A stretch of DNA of 64,000 bases from Vanilla planifolia (GCA_023846275.1 CM043865.1:29927912-29991911); one strand, 5' to 3'. Shown: positions 12,001 to 26,279, counted from the first letter of the stretch. Translations and numbers: made by a program. Notes: generated by a model not told the origin, from the letters alone.

Positions 12001-15000
12001 CATGACCAATTCTATTATAGTGTATCTGACAAGGAGTTGAAAAAAAAAAGATATTATTTAAAAGAACACATGTACAAATAACTAAAAAAACAGTGATTCT
12101 GTATTTTTTATTCTACTAGCTAAAATCCCAAGAAAAAATAATTGCATCGTCCATAAATTGATCGTAAAAGAAAATGTAATAAAAAATAAATAATGAACAA
12201 GGTTGATGATGCCAGCTAGTGGTTCATCTGGTTAAATGGCATTGCATATCAAAGGCATGTGACCTCCCTAAACCCTTTTCCTTATTGCTTAATGTACATG
12301 AATGACATACCAACGATGCAAAACAAAGGAATTAACGAGAAGTTAGGGACTCTTCAACGAAATTCTCTGCAAGCGATGGCCATCAAAACAAGACACTGTC
12401 TTACTGATTGGACCGATAATCAACCCTGGTTTGGGGAAGATAAAATCTCTAGTCCCTAAAGATTTCATGTTATGAACATAGCTTTAAATAATAAATCCCA
12501 ATTTCCCTAAAAAGACACTACTTTCAACTTGGTGTTATCTTCCCTATTCTCAATATACCAAGACATTATTTTGCATAATTACCATTACATTTCATACATA
12601 TACAACCTTTAATTCACTTATTAGACTTTATGCCTTTTCTTTGATTGTAAACATGCTATGCTTTCACAAAATTATAATAATTAAAGAAGAATTGCTATGC
12701 CCTAAGGCCAAATTGCATATAACATTTCATGGTCAATACATCCAAAGAGCACACGGAAAATTAAAAATCAACAGTAACTTTTGTGTAAAAATATATGCAA
12801 TCCTAGGGACATACTAAGACATACAAAAGTAAAAGGACTTCTTCAGCCACACAGAACGCAAATATTTCACAAAGGTATTCGCTTATAAGCTCTCGAATGT
12901 CAAATGAGTTGCTTAAGCATGCTAGAAGAACATTAAAAGAAAGTCCACGATACAATCTACAAAAACTGCATATTCTTCAAAGCAATCATGCATTGTGTTT
13001 GTGTAGAGGTGACTGTGTGGAGGGGGGGTTTGAGAGAGAACCTCAATAAAAGGGTTCCAATGCTGACAGTTCTGCAAATCAAGTTGTACTATATCCTTGA
13101 CACATCTGCAAAAGAACAGGCTTAGCTTTGATTTGGCCTACAAATAAAGTACCACTAACAAAGTAATAAAACCATAAAATTTTTGAATTCTCCATTATAG
13201 TGATATCATACGTAAGCACCTTCTAGCTGTTTGAATAAGCGAAGAGGCATCAAAAGATGGATTGCCACCATCCAGTGTTTCTTTCCATCGTCCACCAATT
13301 GCCATGAATGAATGGTCCTTCTTGAGAACCGCAAACCTCAAGATGTTGTTGAAATGGATTAATCTCTCATCAGAGCTTTTATCTGAACACAATTCTTTTA
13401 AAGCATCACTGCTGATCCCACTCATCAAGATAACCTGAGGAAATTAATGAAAATAATAATGTGATGATACATATATAAATATATATTCAAAAATAAGAAA
13501 ACCCAACAACTACAGAACTTTGCATATGATATAGTCAGTTTGAAGTGGATTTGAAATTTGCAGCTAGAAGTTTTACTTTGATTTTCTAGTAGATAATTAT
13601 AGCATTTTGCATTAATATGTTGTCAGTCTTACCATTTTAATTTTGAATAAAAAAAAATTGCAAATATTTATTTGCCATCTAGTAATTAAAACATTCTTAG
13701 TAGAAAATTGATCAACAGTATGTTCCAAATTAAGCACATTTGAAAACATTAATGATCAAACTTCAACCCTACGAAGCATGTGCCAAACCACCTAAATCTA
13801 ACATGACATATTCCCTAAATGCTGCAGATTATTTAGAGGAACCATAGTGTTCTCAAACACCAAAATGAAATTGGGAACAGTGCCATAGAATAATTTCCAA
13901 GTAACCTGAAATTGCTAACAAAGCAAGATAACCTTTACAAAAGAAGATGGATTAGTTTTACCCAGAGCACCAAAGCAACATATAGTTTAGCATAACATAC
14001 ATAGCATAAAAAGACCATATGGCATTCGAACAACAAAATACTCTTTCAATGAAATATAAAACTTCGAACAACCGGAAATGCTATGTCTTCATTTACCCTA
14101 GTTGCTAGGTGAACAAAGTAGCAATAATAACGTGCAGCACAAATGACAAAGATATACATTTAAAATCAAACAGACATTTTCCATTTATCCAAGAAATGTT
14201 ATAGCACTCTGCATGCCGAACTGGGTTCAAAAAATGACAGCCATCATAAGTGAAAATCATAAGTGAGTAAGACAAACAATTCCTACTTTCATATGACATT
14301 AAATTGTTGATCTGTAGTTCATATTTAGCATCTAACAGATATAACGAAATTAGTCTGCAATGTCCACAATAAAAATTGCAATAGAAATTTCAAGCTAAAC
14401 AACAAGGGAATAAAAATATCAAAATATAACTTAATACATCAATGAATATATTATAGGTTCTCGTCTAACATAGCTAACATAGCAAATGAAGTTCCAAAAC
14501 AACTATCAGGAACAAATGTAACAAATCATCAAATAAATGTAAAAGTATACAAACACGACATAGCATTCCCATGCAAATCTATAACTAAAGAATGTGCAAG
14601 AATGTTCTCTACAACTGAAAAGGTGTCTTATAATTTCAAAAAGAATTTACCTTTGCATTCCAAATTACATTTGTGCTTTTTAACAAGTCATCTGAGGAAG
14701 CCAACACTGCTTCTTCGCTTTTTCCATCTTCCGTAAAATCATGCTCAAAGCTGCACAATAGCTCGATAATGAAAACTACAACAAGCAAATGAAATGAAAC
14801 ATAATGACATCCATCTAACATCAAAATATTCGAAATACAAAGGATAGAAAATTTTCAATGACGCTACCAAACTTTCTAAGTACCTGACAGGAGTTCGAAG
14901 CGAAAGATGCAAATTCTCATTTGGCCATTTCAAAACAACCTATACATTTACATAAAAAAGAAAAATAACTTATAACGTTGCATATAGTACATACCACCAT

Positions 15001-18000
15001 GTGATTAAAAAAAACATATATATATCAAACAATTAATATTCGGGGTACAAAGAGAGTCAAACCTTTGAAAATTCTGGGGATATCGATAGTCTAGGATATC
15101 TCTTATTGATGGACAAATAATCCCTTTCAGCTTCAATCAAGCAAAATTGTTGAACCTACAAACCCTACTATAATCAATCATCAAATATTAAATAGAAGTT
15201 AATTATCACAAATCTCTTTACCTTCTTAATTAAAAAGGCCAACTTGACAAGTTCAATAAACCACAAGTGTCTACTTGAAATATAAGAATGTCAAGATATA
15301 CATTAGAAATTAAACAACCCACTTTTAAAGTAAAAGGTTAAAATAATAAACAAAAATATCAAACTTCTTACAATCAAACAAATTTATCATAAGAATTTTG
15401 TAAAATATATTCAAGTCAAACTACTAAGAAGAATGCTTGAACAAGTTTGAATAACTTAAGGATTGACACAAAAAGATGTAAACAAAACTAAAAATGCCAT
15501 GGAACTTGCAAGGATTATAAAACAATACTGAAAGCAAGTTGCCAAGATAATACAACATGCCATTTTCTCACAAGTGAAAGATTGAAGATAATCAAAACAA
15601 ACCAAGGAGAAGATCAAAGGTAACACTACAAGAAGGTTAATTGGAATAAAATAGCAATGAAGGATCTAAAAGACAAGAAAACTAAGATGGATTACTAGAC
15701 CCTCCAAGTAAACATTGTCAAATTTACCATGATGACACTCAAAATCTTGTTTTACCTTGCAAATGTATTCTCTCTTTTTTTCTTTAACAGGGGAGCGATT
15801 CCTTCATCATGGTAGAAGAAAAGTTAGTTAAGAAATTTGCACTACAAACGAAGAAGCAACCTACAGGCAGGTATCTCAAGTTCCAAATAAATCACAAGTT
15901 CCACCTATGCACAATCTCCCGACGCGGTGAACTTCTACGGGGTGATACTCGGCGTGGTGGCGAACGATGAGGTGAGACACGGCGAGGCCTCTCGTTCCTT
16001 CCGACAGAAGAACCTTTGCGATCTCTAGAAGCTCTAGGTGGTGTGCGTTCACGCCTAGGATCCAGTCCACGCTTATGATCTCGCTCTCGTTCTCTATCTC
16101 GACGCTCCAACAAGCGGTCTCTTTCTCGTTCTCTGTCCCGTTCACGTTCACGTTCAAGCTCCTTTTCTCGTTCCTTCTCTCTCTCCCGTAACATATCCCT
16201 ATGACGCTCCTCATCCCTCCGATCAATTTCACATCGAAAAACATTTCTACCATCCTTCATTTCAAAAGTTGTTGGACCTCCAAGATCCAAATGGCCACGT
16301 GGTATAATGCTCCCTTGGTAGTCTGATCCAGTAGAACCATGTAGACCTTTTCCTGACACGTAATCACGACCAGGGGGCAAGCTCACACCATAGATAGTAT
16401 TCGATGATCCTTGAGCATAGATGAGATCATCAACCGTTCTTCTTGGAGCTCCTAAAATTGACGTTGAATGGTGTGCACCATAGACAGAATTGCCAACAAC
16501 AGGAAAGCCACGTGAATCAAGCTCCAGTCTCCCACCGTATGAACTATAATCTTGAGGACCATGAGGTGCTGCTCTTGTTGAAATATATTCTGCTTGTCTG
16601 CCAAAAATGTATGTTATAACACTTAGCACAAATAGCTGCAAGGTCTTTTTACTAAAGGAAAAGTGAAAACCCTTAGAAGCCACACAACAAAGAACAATTA
16701 AAAATAAACCACTACAACAAAAAACCACAATTGCAATGCCCTTAAAAACTAAGCATTTCATTTCTTATTGCATAACAACTCTTATCATTGAGAGAAAAAC
16801 AGGATATCATTGTACCTTATATCAGAAACAGAATGTAAGGACTGAGCTTTAAGCATTTGTTGTTGGCGAAGCAAAGCCTGAAGGGCATTAAAACAATGTA
16901 ATCATTTCTTCTATGCATAATATTGATAATATAAAATCAACTTTTTTGGGTTCGTTATTCTGTTTACTGCTTTGCCATGTAAGCAGGATAGATTACCTGA
17001 TCCATATGATCTTGTATATCAGTCTGTGTCAAAAACAAGGTGATATAAAACAGTGGTTACAAACATAATATAAGAAAAACAAACTATTATTGTAGAGAAA
17101 AGAAAAATGTCCCATCAAGGAAGACAACAAAGAGACAAGAAACCTGATGTTGATGGCTAAGAGAACCAGAATCAGTGTAGCGCCTAGTTGTGTCATTCTG
17201 CAATTCTCTTCCAGCATAAGGACCCTGAAGATCAGCATAAGGCCTCCTGTCAACTGCATAATCTGAGCCCTTTGTCCCAGAAAACTGGTCTCCCTTCTGC
17301 GCATATCCATGATTTGCAGCCAAAAGATAATCTTCACTAAAGCTTGATCCATGAGCTCCAGTTGAATATTTGGATGACTCTGCCAAAGAAGGATAAGCTG
17401 CACGACCTTGGAGGCTTGAAGAAACTGCTCCTTTGCTGTTCAATCCACCGACCTATTAAAAGCATTGCACATAAGGGTAAGACATTTTGCATAAAACGTT
17501 AAAAATAATCCAAGTCAGTTGCAAGCTCTGGCAAAACAAAAGTTGCCCATGATAACATATGAAATGAACTAGAAATTGATTCAAGTCCAACAAGCAAAAC
17601 ACAACGAAGTATCAAAACACATTCCTTAAGGGAAAAATTATAAACTCCCAATATTTACGTATTACAAAATCCTATACATCCCAAGTTTGATATTTTGGCA
17701 TGACATAAAAATTTAAATAAAGCTGGAGAACAATATTGGATTATTACAAAAAAAAAGGTTAAATCAGCTTAATACTAATAGTTTTGTTTATGCAAACAAG
17801 CTACACTTTTATTGCACATTAGGTTAGAGAACAAAGCTGCACTAATGTATGAAAATCCTTAAAAAGACAAAGCATAGATAGTAATGAACCAATTTCACTA
17901 AGCAACAAAAAACAAATTTATAAAATCATGAGTCATAAAAGAAGGCAAACAAAACCATTTCAAATCGACATGAACAAGAACCAGTGTATCAGGTTTTCAG

Positions 18001-20639
18001 ATTCAGAATCACAACAATGGAGGATCCAACAAAATCCCTTAGTGTTCATGTTGGCGAAATCAAATAAATCTGAATAGTGGTGAAAGCAATAGATAAATGA
18101 TTTATTTATATGTAATTGATTCAAATGTTCACATACCATACTAAAAATATATTCAAACATTCAATAGTTGCATATAAATAGTATAACAGCATGATTCATC
18201 TTACCCTCAACAAGGATCTCCCCCCTTCCTGGGCAAGGAAGCTTCCTGTCTCTCTAAACAACGACTTAATGTTTTCCACAAAGGTAATATTTCTCACATC
18301 CACCATTCGTCCGAACAGTCCCCTCTCAGTCTACACATGTTAGGAACGCTCCCCCTTTCATCCCAACTATCAGTTTCTCGATGAAACCAATCTTTCAACC
18401 GAGCAGAGTGCGCACTGGACACTCTTCACCATTCTCTATTTTGTCACCTATGACACGGGATAACTGTTTACCATACAACCAAATTTAAGTGTTCAAAGCT
18501 TATAAACTGTTGTTAAGCTCACCGTTCAACCCAACATGAACAACACGATAACCAGTCCAACCTTTCGTTTGTTGTTGATAGCCGAAAGATGGTTATCAGT
18601 TCAAGGATGCAAAGTGACCTCAGAGTTTCTAGGATACTATATTTATTGCCTGAACTTGTTTACTCCATCGCAGACCAAGCCAAACATTGTTTGTTCTCTA
18701 TAAAATCTAAAAGGAAGAACATTCTAATCTCTCACCTTTAATCCTTTACGTTTTTGCAATTTTTCAAAGGCCCCTTTATTGTTTTTCTCTCTTACACTCT
18801 CACCCTCTCCAATTCCTTCAATGGGAAGTTTTACAACTCAAGGTAAGCCCAATTCCTCTAAAAACCTAAGAATACAGAACTCCTCGTCACCCAAAAAAAA
18901 AAGTCAGTGTTTCTTCATTTGGTTTTGTCCATGTCAACACTGCTAGGCCCATTTGTTTCTATTTCCCAATTCTTGTCTAAGTGAGCTCTTCATTTTCTTG
19001 GTTATATTCTTCGCCCACTTGGAAAAACAGCATTCCTGATGACATCACACAAATTATAAAATAAACTTCACCAACAAATAGCACTCAACTTGATAAACGG
19101 GTAGTTAATCTATTTGAATTGGGATTGATTCATGATATGGAACTACATACTGAAATGACTTTAATTCAAACTGGAGACCATATTTTCAGGAGTTTCCATC
19201 CAAATAAGAATTATCGAATCAAACTATCACAAAGAACCGGCCAAAAGAGGATTGATTGATGGCACCAACGAAAAAAATGCATATTGTTTTGAGAAAAATG
19301 ATCCCATCACAAATGTACCATCAATTAAGCTGATGTATTGTAACTTAATGCCAACTAATCATATGAAAAAACCAGCATATAACCAAACATTAAAACACAG
19401 TTTTTCTTTTGGATCAATATATGCTAAATTAACAGGGAATGTTGGTATCCACAATTTAAGAAAAGAATAAAAATTGTCATTTATTTGTGTAGAATTGCGC
19501 ACAAGTGATGTTGGCAAAAAGAATAGACATTGAACTTGTGATGTCCCAGGTTAAATTTTTCCTTAAATGATGGAATGAAACAACAAAAATCAAAGTTTTA
19601 ACAAAACGGAAATAGCATATGAAACAATTGGCATAAAAATAATTAACCTTCTTCTGCTTTCAGAGACAAAAAGCTTGCTCAAATAAGGAATTGAATCTAG
19701 CCATTCAAGATAAAATGGGCCAACAATTGAGTATACAGGAGATTTTGAGTTTTTTTTTTTTTTTTTTTTTGGGTTACACCAGACTTGATTCAATTAAGCT
19801 AAATTACGAATACATTCTACTAGACTTTTCAATACATGAGTCAACAAACTAGACAAGTGCTTCTATAAAACATGAGAAATCACAACTTCGCTGCTTTCAT
19901 GTCACTTATTTCCTTTTCATGAATTATAATCAAGTTTCATGTTGTCATGTCCCACCTGCCCTTCTTACAAGATAATGCATATAATAAATCAAATCAGTTT
20001 ACTCAAAGTTCCTAAGCAACATAATAACAATGTAGATGACACAAATCAAACACTCAAACAATGATAACGATAAAATTGAATTTTAAAAAAATTTTCATAA
20101 CTATGTTCCATAAAATAAAACAATAGGTACAACATCATATGCAATCCCACTCAAACAAAATCTCAATAACATAAAAAATGCAGGAAAATCACATTTAAGG
20201 AAATCCAATTTCGTAATGAATTTCCATCTAGTGGTTCATCATATATAATAATAATCATGGATAATATCCCAAAAAAATCACATTTCATTTCTTTTTCATT
20301 TTACAACATCGTATTTATCTATGCCATATATCATATCCTATCATTGCACCATCATGGTAGAATGCACATAAGACATACTATATCATTCTCTCTTTCTTCT
20401 CTTTTTATTCTCAACCATTTTTCTCATTCTTTATGTTTTGATAATTCCATCTAATTAAATATATATATATCACATTTCATTTCTTATTTCATTTTACAAC
20501 GTAGTATTTATCTATATCATATATCTTATCATTGCACCATCATGGTAGAATGCACATAAGACATACTATATCATTTTCTCTTTCTTCTCTTTTTATTCTC
20601 AACCATTTTTCTCATTTGTTATGTTTTGATAATTCCATC

Positions 20640-20687
<48 letters not shown>

Positions 20688-22559
20688 GACATATAATTTT
20701 CTATGCTTATAACATACATTATATCAGACCCATTGCATTTGAAAACTAATATTAGAATATTATTGCACAAATAAAGAATGTGTAAAGTTAAGAAATTCAA
20801 TTAAATATTTCCAAAATTAACAACCACATTTATAATACAGTTAAATTAAATTAACATACTAAGAATCTCAAGGATTACACTATTTCTATTCTTCATTTCT
20901 TTTTAATTTCTTACATGAGTAAAAACATGCACAAACCATTACAATTTCAGTAAATTAATGATATTGCAAGGCCTTTCTAATTTCACCTTTTTCCTCAGTT
21001 TTTCCTATTCCTAGCTGAAGCTTTAACTTTCTATAATTTCTTTCCTGCTTCTATAGCTCCCTACAGCTTTGCTGGTTTCCTGATCTCTCTTTTCCTTAAT
21101 TGCAATAGCTAGTTTCTCTTTCTCAACTTCCCTAGTTCCTTCTTTCCCTAGCAACTACTAAAAACTTCCTCCTAACAAACTTCCCATGTCAACTTCAGAC
21201 ACTTTCTTCTCCTCAATTCCACTTTCTTCCTCGATTCCTCTCTCAATAGCTTCTATTGCACTCCATGCCTAAGCATTATCCTTTAAGCTTCCACTCATAC
21301 TTGTCCTAATCAACTTAAGCTGGTAACCATACCAAAAATCCATCGTTAACCTCAATGATTTCAAGGAATTCCAAACTACTAATTAATTAATTAATTAATC
21401 TTTTATTTCTAAAATTTTGAAAATCCATAATAAATCCAATAGAGCTAAAAAAAATTTTAAAACGAGTACACCAATAAATTCTTCTCAAAGAACTCTGTCC
21501 AACAATATGCTCAATTTCCAATAAGTTACTTTGTAATGGGAAAATTTTATAATACACAATTAAAATATTATTGTTTTATGTTGAAACTCAAATTCTAACA
21601 ATATCAACTCTATTATATTAAATAAATATATTTATGAACTCATACACACATATAAGAAAATAAAATATTGAAACCATACACATGTAATGACTCCAAATCA
21701 AATTCAAAAAAACTTTCAATGATCCAAATTAACCATATTTTGAATCCAAAAGAGAGTGAATTGTTCAGCCTCATTTATTAACCATATTATCAACATACAT
21801 TGGTAGCATAAATAGAAACTAAGGCCAAAACATATGGTTAGATAGAATGCCAAATAGCAAAGAGCTAAGATGGAACCCAAATTGCTAAGCTCTCAAATAT
21901 AATGATACATAACTGGAACACAATAATTGAATGCGATAGGCTGCATTAGAATTGAAGATTACTGAAAAAAAGAAGGATATGTACAAAAGCAACATAAAAC
22001 ATTAGCATGAAATGATACTAAGTTCAACAAAATAATATTTCCCAAATACAATAAACTTTCCTAGACTAATCCATAAAGTTACAGAAAAAGTCAGTTTACA
22101 AAATTATTGAGAATAAATAAGAAGTTGATAGTCTTATAAAAAACAAGATGCCACATTGATTGGAACCTGTTGCGCACTGCTCAAAGCAACCGAGCCATAT
22201 ACAGAAGCATAAGGCCCTCCATATTGGGCTGCTTGTGTAGAATGTGGCCTATATCCATTCAGATCTGCTTCTTGAGCAATGCTCACCATTGAAGGCTGAC
22301 GAGATGCCAAACCATGTTGTGTTCCCATGTCGGAGCCAGCAGTAGGATTACCAGAGAAACCAGATCCAGGCTTAACACAAACAAAAGAGCATATCACATG
22401 AAATCTTACACATAATTATAGCACAGGAGCTATGATAAAAAAAAACAAATACAACAGAGAAAAAACTGATGTGAAATAATTTACATGCTGCCCATACGCC
22501 TGTTGAGTAGCATATGGCTGTTGCCCAACGAATCCACCACCACCCTTTGAAGGGAACAT
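6094..22559 (-). CDS. RSA1: RSA1/EMB1579-like nuclear regulator (plant CCAR1-like), 22 coding exons
   Basis: Coding exons from 5' to 3' on the minus strand: 22559-22485, 22370-22167, 17452-17144, 17023-16997, 16877-16816, 16597-15905, 15801-15756, 15155-15063, 14939-14884, 14750-14651, 13434-13220, 13105-13042, 12025-11849, 11763-11736, 11650-10479, 10398-10324, 8182-8108, 8024-7692, 6816-6538, 6452-6411, 6332-6270, 6183-6094. All introns are GT-AG, phases agree, and the sum is 4,278 nt (1,425 aa; Arabidopsis RSA1, At2g03150, is about 1,340). In order the protein shows: a Q/G-rich start (residues 1-25); an R/E/D-rich tract before residue 457; REYICK near 466; the CCAR1/DBC1-type core about 555-710 with AVLKKDHSFMAIGG and VPDLSECLP; a Lys/Glu-rich region 716-1107; LSLFAESFNEMLQYQMG near 1133; an acidic tract ending at 1268; and a C-terminal EF-hand-like segment (FDYNKVGYMK) to 1425. 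Arabidopsis RSA1 is a nuclear Ca-binding protein needed for salt tolerance, and EMB1579 is needed for embryo development and forms condensates affecting transcription and splicing. The start at 22559 fits because MFPSKGGGG...QQPYATQQAYGQ resembles the family start. Confidence 0.93.
8183..10323 (-). other. Intron of the RSA1-like gene (2.1 kb)
   Basis: An intron between the exons encoding the STFE end and the LSLFAES start. It contains an AT microsatellite near 9004-9027 and otherwise unremarkable AT-rich DNA. No inserted gene is visible; the 64-codon plus frame near 8427-8621 has no similarity that I recognise. Confidence 0.7.
18699..18842 (+). promoter_or_regulatory. Promoter-like module with TATA, ATG and splice donor inside RSA1 intron 3, antisense
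   Basis: TATAAAA at 18699-18705 is followed by a pyrimidine-rich leader, an ATG at 18821 and, 22 nt later, CAAG followed by GTAAGC, a strong donor. The spacing (about 120 bp from TATA to ATG) is normal for a plant promoter. No downstream exon was recognised. It could be the front end of an inserted element or chance in a GC-richer insert. Confidence 0.3.
20278..20640 (+). repeat. Tandem duplication, two copies of about 173 bp
   Basis: Copy 1 is 20278-20452 and copy 2 is 20470-20640; both run from TCACATTTCATTTC to GATAATTCCATCT. Differences are few (for example ATCGTATT against GTAGTATT), so the duplication is recent compared with the other repeats here. Both copies contain the block CATTGCACCATCATGGTAGA unchanged. 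Confidence 0.85.
20643..20684. repeat. (AT)n microsatellite
   Basis: A nearly pure AT dinucleotide run of about 40 bp directly after the 173-bp tandem duplication. Similar AT tracts occur near 2259-2280, 9004-9027 and 57755-57782. Confidence 0.9.
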
Positions 22560-22562
22560 TTC

Positions 22563-25500
22563 CTAAAGTCAAATATTTGTAAGATACTACAATCGTAAAC
22601 AATCATAAACTACAGAGGCAACAAAAAATTGAGGCAACAAAAAATTAAAAAAGTAGAAACACCTCCAACAACAATGATAACAAATGCTAAAAAAATATAA
22701 AACAGAGAAAACATAAGCTACAAATATGGTTTTGATCCAAACAAATAATTCCGATATAGCAAACTGAAATTTTGACAGGTTTACAACATAATTTTTTTAA
22801 GAAAACATCAGTATCATTGACAAATTAATAAAATATAGGTGACCAGAAACGACAAATAATGATAACAAATGGTCTACGGAATGGCCTTAAATAAACCAGG
22901 TGTGCTGATTGCTTAAACATACAAAAAATGTAAATTATTGAAGGGAATAAACAAAGAATTCTTTGAGCAGATTATGTGGGATCAAACATCTTTAGAACAG
23001 GATGGTTCAATGAAATATGAATGCCTCTGTGAAAAGGATAGATCTAGGATGATGAGGAAGAAAGAATAGAGCTTAAATCATTAAGTGTAGGCTATATATC
23101 AAGGAATTTTGAAAGAAGGTTGGGCATTTAGATCTGAATGTACATGAGCAATGAAATTCAAGAGACGTGCACAAATGATAACACTGCATTGCAAAGTTAC
23201 AGGATAAACTTCGTTAATTAAACTTTTGATAACCTATCAGATTCATGACCAGAAGACCACTTTAGCCCAAAGAATTTTTGAAGTCATCATCCTAGATATC
23301 ATATGATGAAATTTCGTTATATGAGCCCTTCTTTTTTAACTTTTGAATTTATCTTCTTTTTTTTAATTTTTGTTATACCCAGCTCATCCAACTGACAATT
23401 TACTCTTTGCAAGCTAGAACTTTGCAACAAACTGTAATAAAACAATGACGATATCTATCATGTTAAATGGATAGCTTTAGATGTCAGTAGGCTAGCAACA
23501 TGTGACAATGATATTTACTTGACAACTGGCTTTGAGTTTTACTTTTTTAAAATAAGAATAGCATGTTTCACCTGATTTTCAATATTTTCAGTTATTCACC
23601 CTCCATTAATTCAAATAGTAACTTAGCCAAATATGAGAGTACAAAAAAACAGCTTCTGGATTCACTACTGAGCAGACCAAACAGATGAACACCAAACTAC
23701 ACAGATTTCACAGAGGTTACCAGTAGATATTGGTCAACAAAAATATTATAAAGATCACCAGAAAACAGTAATACAGAAATTTAAGATGGCTATCTTCCCT
23801 GAAAGAGTACAAAAACATATGAACTGCAATATTTGTTCAATTGTATGGTGGAAAGATGAGCCTTGAAGCAATTAGTTCACAAACATGGGCATAATTTGTT
23901 CACAAAAATTCAGACATAATTGCATATTTTTTTTATTAGATCTGAGCTTTTTTATCAAATATTGGATGATAGTTCCATACGTTGGAAGATACCAACCCAT
24001 ATTAAATTCATATTGTTTTCCAATGCTAACTTAGTTGATGTTAATATTATAACATGAAATGCTAATCCTTCGCCAACAGATCTTATAAAAATATGCATCC
24101 AATTCTAAATTTAATTTAGTTTGTCGGTGTTTCCTTATGCAATCAAATGGCTTTGTTGTAGATTGATTATTTTTTATTAAAGCCTTTTACATACATAGAT
24201 GAAGTTTACCAATTGCTTTCCTCCTTTGTGAAAGTATAGAAGTCCAAGCATATTGCCATTAACATGTTCTTGATCACCTTAAGTGAAGATAAACCATCAT
24301 ATATTTCTGTATTACTGCTTGTTGGTAATATTTATAATATTTTAGTCATATAACATCAAATGGTAATCTGTATGAGATCTATTTCGTTAAAAGTTTACCT
24401 AGTTTGACCCACTCAAATGCAAATCTGAAAGTAGTTTTTTTATTTTCATATTTGAATTGGTAACTCATTAAATTAACCGAATAAGAGTAATATAACACAA
24501 AAAAACAGGTGATCTATCCTTTGCTCGTTTTCAAAATTAAAACATAACCTCAAAAACAGCTCAACAAAATATAAAATCTGCATGTTTCTCAACTTACTGG
24601 GAAGGTCGTTAGAGACTAGAGGGACTACAATAAGGTTATCGAAACTAGAGGGCATGAGGAGAGTGAGGGCGTGCTGTGTTATGGATGACTCAATCAAAAA
24701 GTGACGAGGTGTCGATAGCTAGCTTAGTGAGCCTCAAAGATGGGGTAGAGAAAGAGGTTGACAAACATAAGGTTCAAGAAGCATTTGTGATGGTCAAGCT
24801 GACAAGAAGGGTGTGTAATCAAATGGAGAAAACATGAGATTAGAAGGGCTAGGAGTGCCATACTAAAAAAATTGGTAGATTTGACAACAAGTGTTACCTT
24901 TGATGGCACCAGGAAAACAGACGAGAGGCTAGAGAGGCAAATGAAGTGAAGGACTCAAGGATAACAAATTGTGATGACTAACCCGAAGTGAAAGTCTATG
25001 AAAAAAAACTTAAGAGAGAGCTTTGATTCCACCAACGATAGAGTAAGGAGAAATGGGAAAGAGGCAATGACGACAAAGAATCAAGAAGTGCAATAGGGAA
25101 GAGTATATCATGGTAATTGGCGGAAAGGGAGGGAGGGGTTAAATGTTTAGACTAGGTATTTTGCTTGATTTATTTATTTTCCCTTCAAATCTTATTTATG
25201 ACTTACAATAAAAAAATATAAAGAAATTAAGGATATAGAAAAAGAAAATTATCCAAAATTAAGTGTGAATTTTCATTTAAAGATATGAGATTGCTCCCTT
25301 CAAGATTCAACCCTACTGAGTAACGACTCAAAATCCATCAAACCGGATTCGAATTTTTACTACAAGCAAGAAAACACTCACTTGGGTGTGGATTGAAGTG
25401 AATCAATGCATACACAAACTTGGCTTGATCGAGTATTGGTCTACTTAAACTCGACTTAAAAAATGAATTGAATTCAAGTGAAGTGAGCTTGACTCAACTT

Positions 25501-26279
25501 GAATTGATTCAATCCAACTCAAAATCAAATTGGGTCAACACAAAAAATAGAAAAAACTTGTTTTTGCCACCCTATGATCTCCCACACTTCACTTATCTTC
25601 CTTTTGCTTTTATTGTAAATTTTATTGATGCTTGCACTCACACCAATGGTAAAAATCTAAACTATTGGTGTGGTTCATGTCTAAAAGAGCATCTATGTTG
25701 TCATCCAACTCTAACTCACCACCATGGCATGACTCAACATCTCTATAACATGATTGAACCACAAGAATTTACAAAATAAAATAATTTTCATGCAATTGAG
25801 AATGTAATTGCAATAAAAAGAAAATTCAACTACTAAAACATTTCACCACATTTCAAAAGAGTGAACTTCATAATAAATAACATTTTATCCAACCTTTCAG
25901 AGAATTCATAAACATGATAAAAGAGACTGCAGTTTTGTTAAGAGTTTTATCTATATGTGCAATCTTCTCTTTGGATAATTATCATTAAACATGATTAATA
26001 ACTGAACCAATGAAGCTGAGCTACCTTGAAATTCATAAATGCTGTAGGTAATACACAAACTGCATGAAAATACTAGTTCTTTATCATTGTTCCTAAACTC
26101 AAAGCAATTTACCCATATAATTCTCTTTTAGACTTCAAAAACCAGTTTTGAGAATTTATAGCTATAGATTCAACGAGTTATCAATTTATAGCCACCGGTG
26201 TAGGGAAGAGGACAAGTAGAGATTTCATCGTAAAGGTCATGGGAGAAGGAAAAGGCAGTTAGTAAGACCGGAGTTACAC
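22563..26279 (-). other. Leader intron of the RSA1-like gene (3.7 kb)
   Basis: A long intron in the 5' UTR, as is frequent in plant regulatory genes. It holds AT-rich DNA, a purine-rich stretch around 24590-25140 whose frames match nothing recognised, and loosely repetitive sequence around 25320-25560 with recurring CTTGA and GAATTGA words. The 103-codon plus frame at 25468-25779 has no visible domain. Confidence 0.6.

Larger units (their letters stand above)
17453..22166 (-). other. Intron 3 of the RSA1-like gene (4.7 kb), site of insertions
   Basis: The longest intron in the gene. It holds a GC-richer block at about 18195-18960 that looks like foreign DNA with a promoter-like module, a poly-T run near 19750-19769, a tandem repeat at 20278-20640, an AT microsatellite to about 20683, and a pyrimidine-rich stretch near 20990-21260. 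No protein similarity was found in it. Confidence 0.6.

Noticed and set aside
12205-12300. tRNA-like words (CTAGTGGTTCATCTGGTTAAATGG) suggesting a SINE
   Set aside because: No convincing B box at the right distance, no poly-A end and no target duplication; it is within an RSA1 intron and may be chance.
15876-16253. Alternative-frame minus ORF of 125 codons
   Set aside because: It overlaps the RSA1 exon 15905-16597 in another frame; the RE/RS-rich frame is the one with consistent splice phases.
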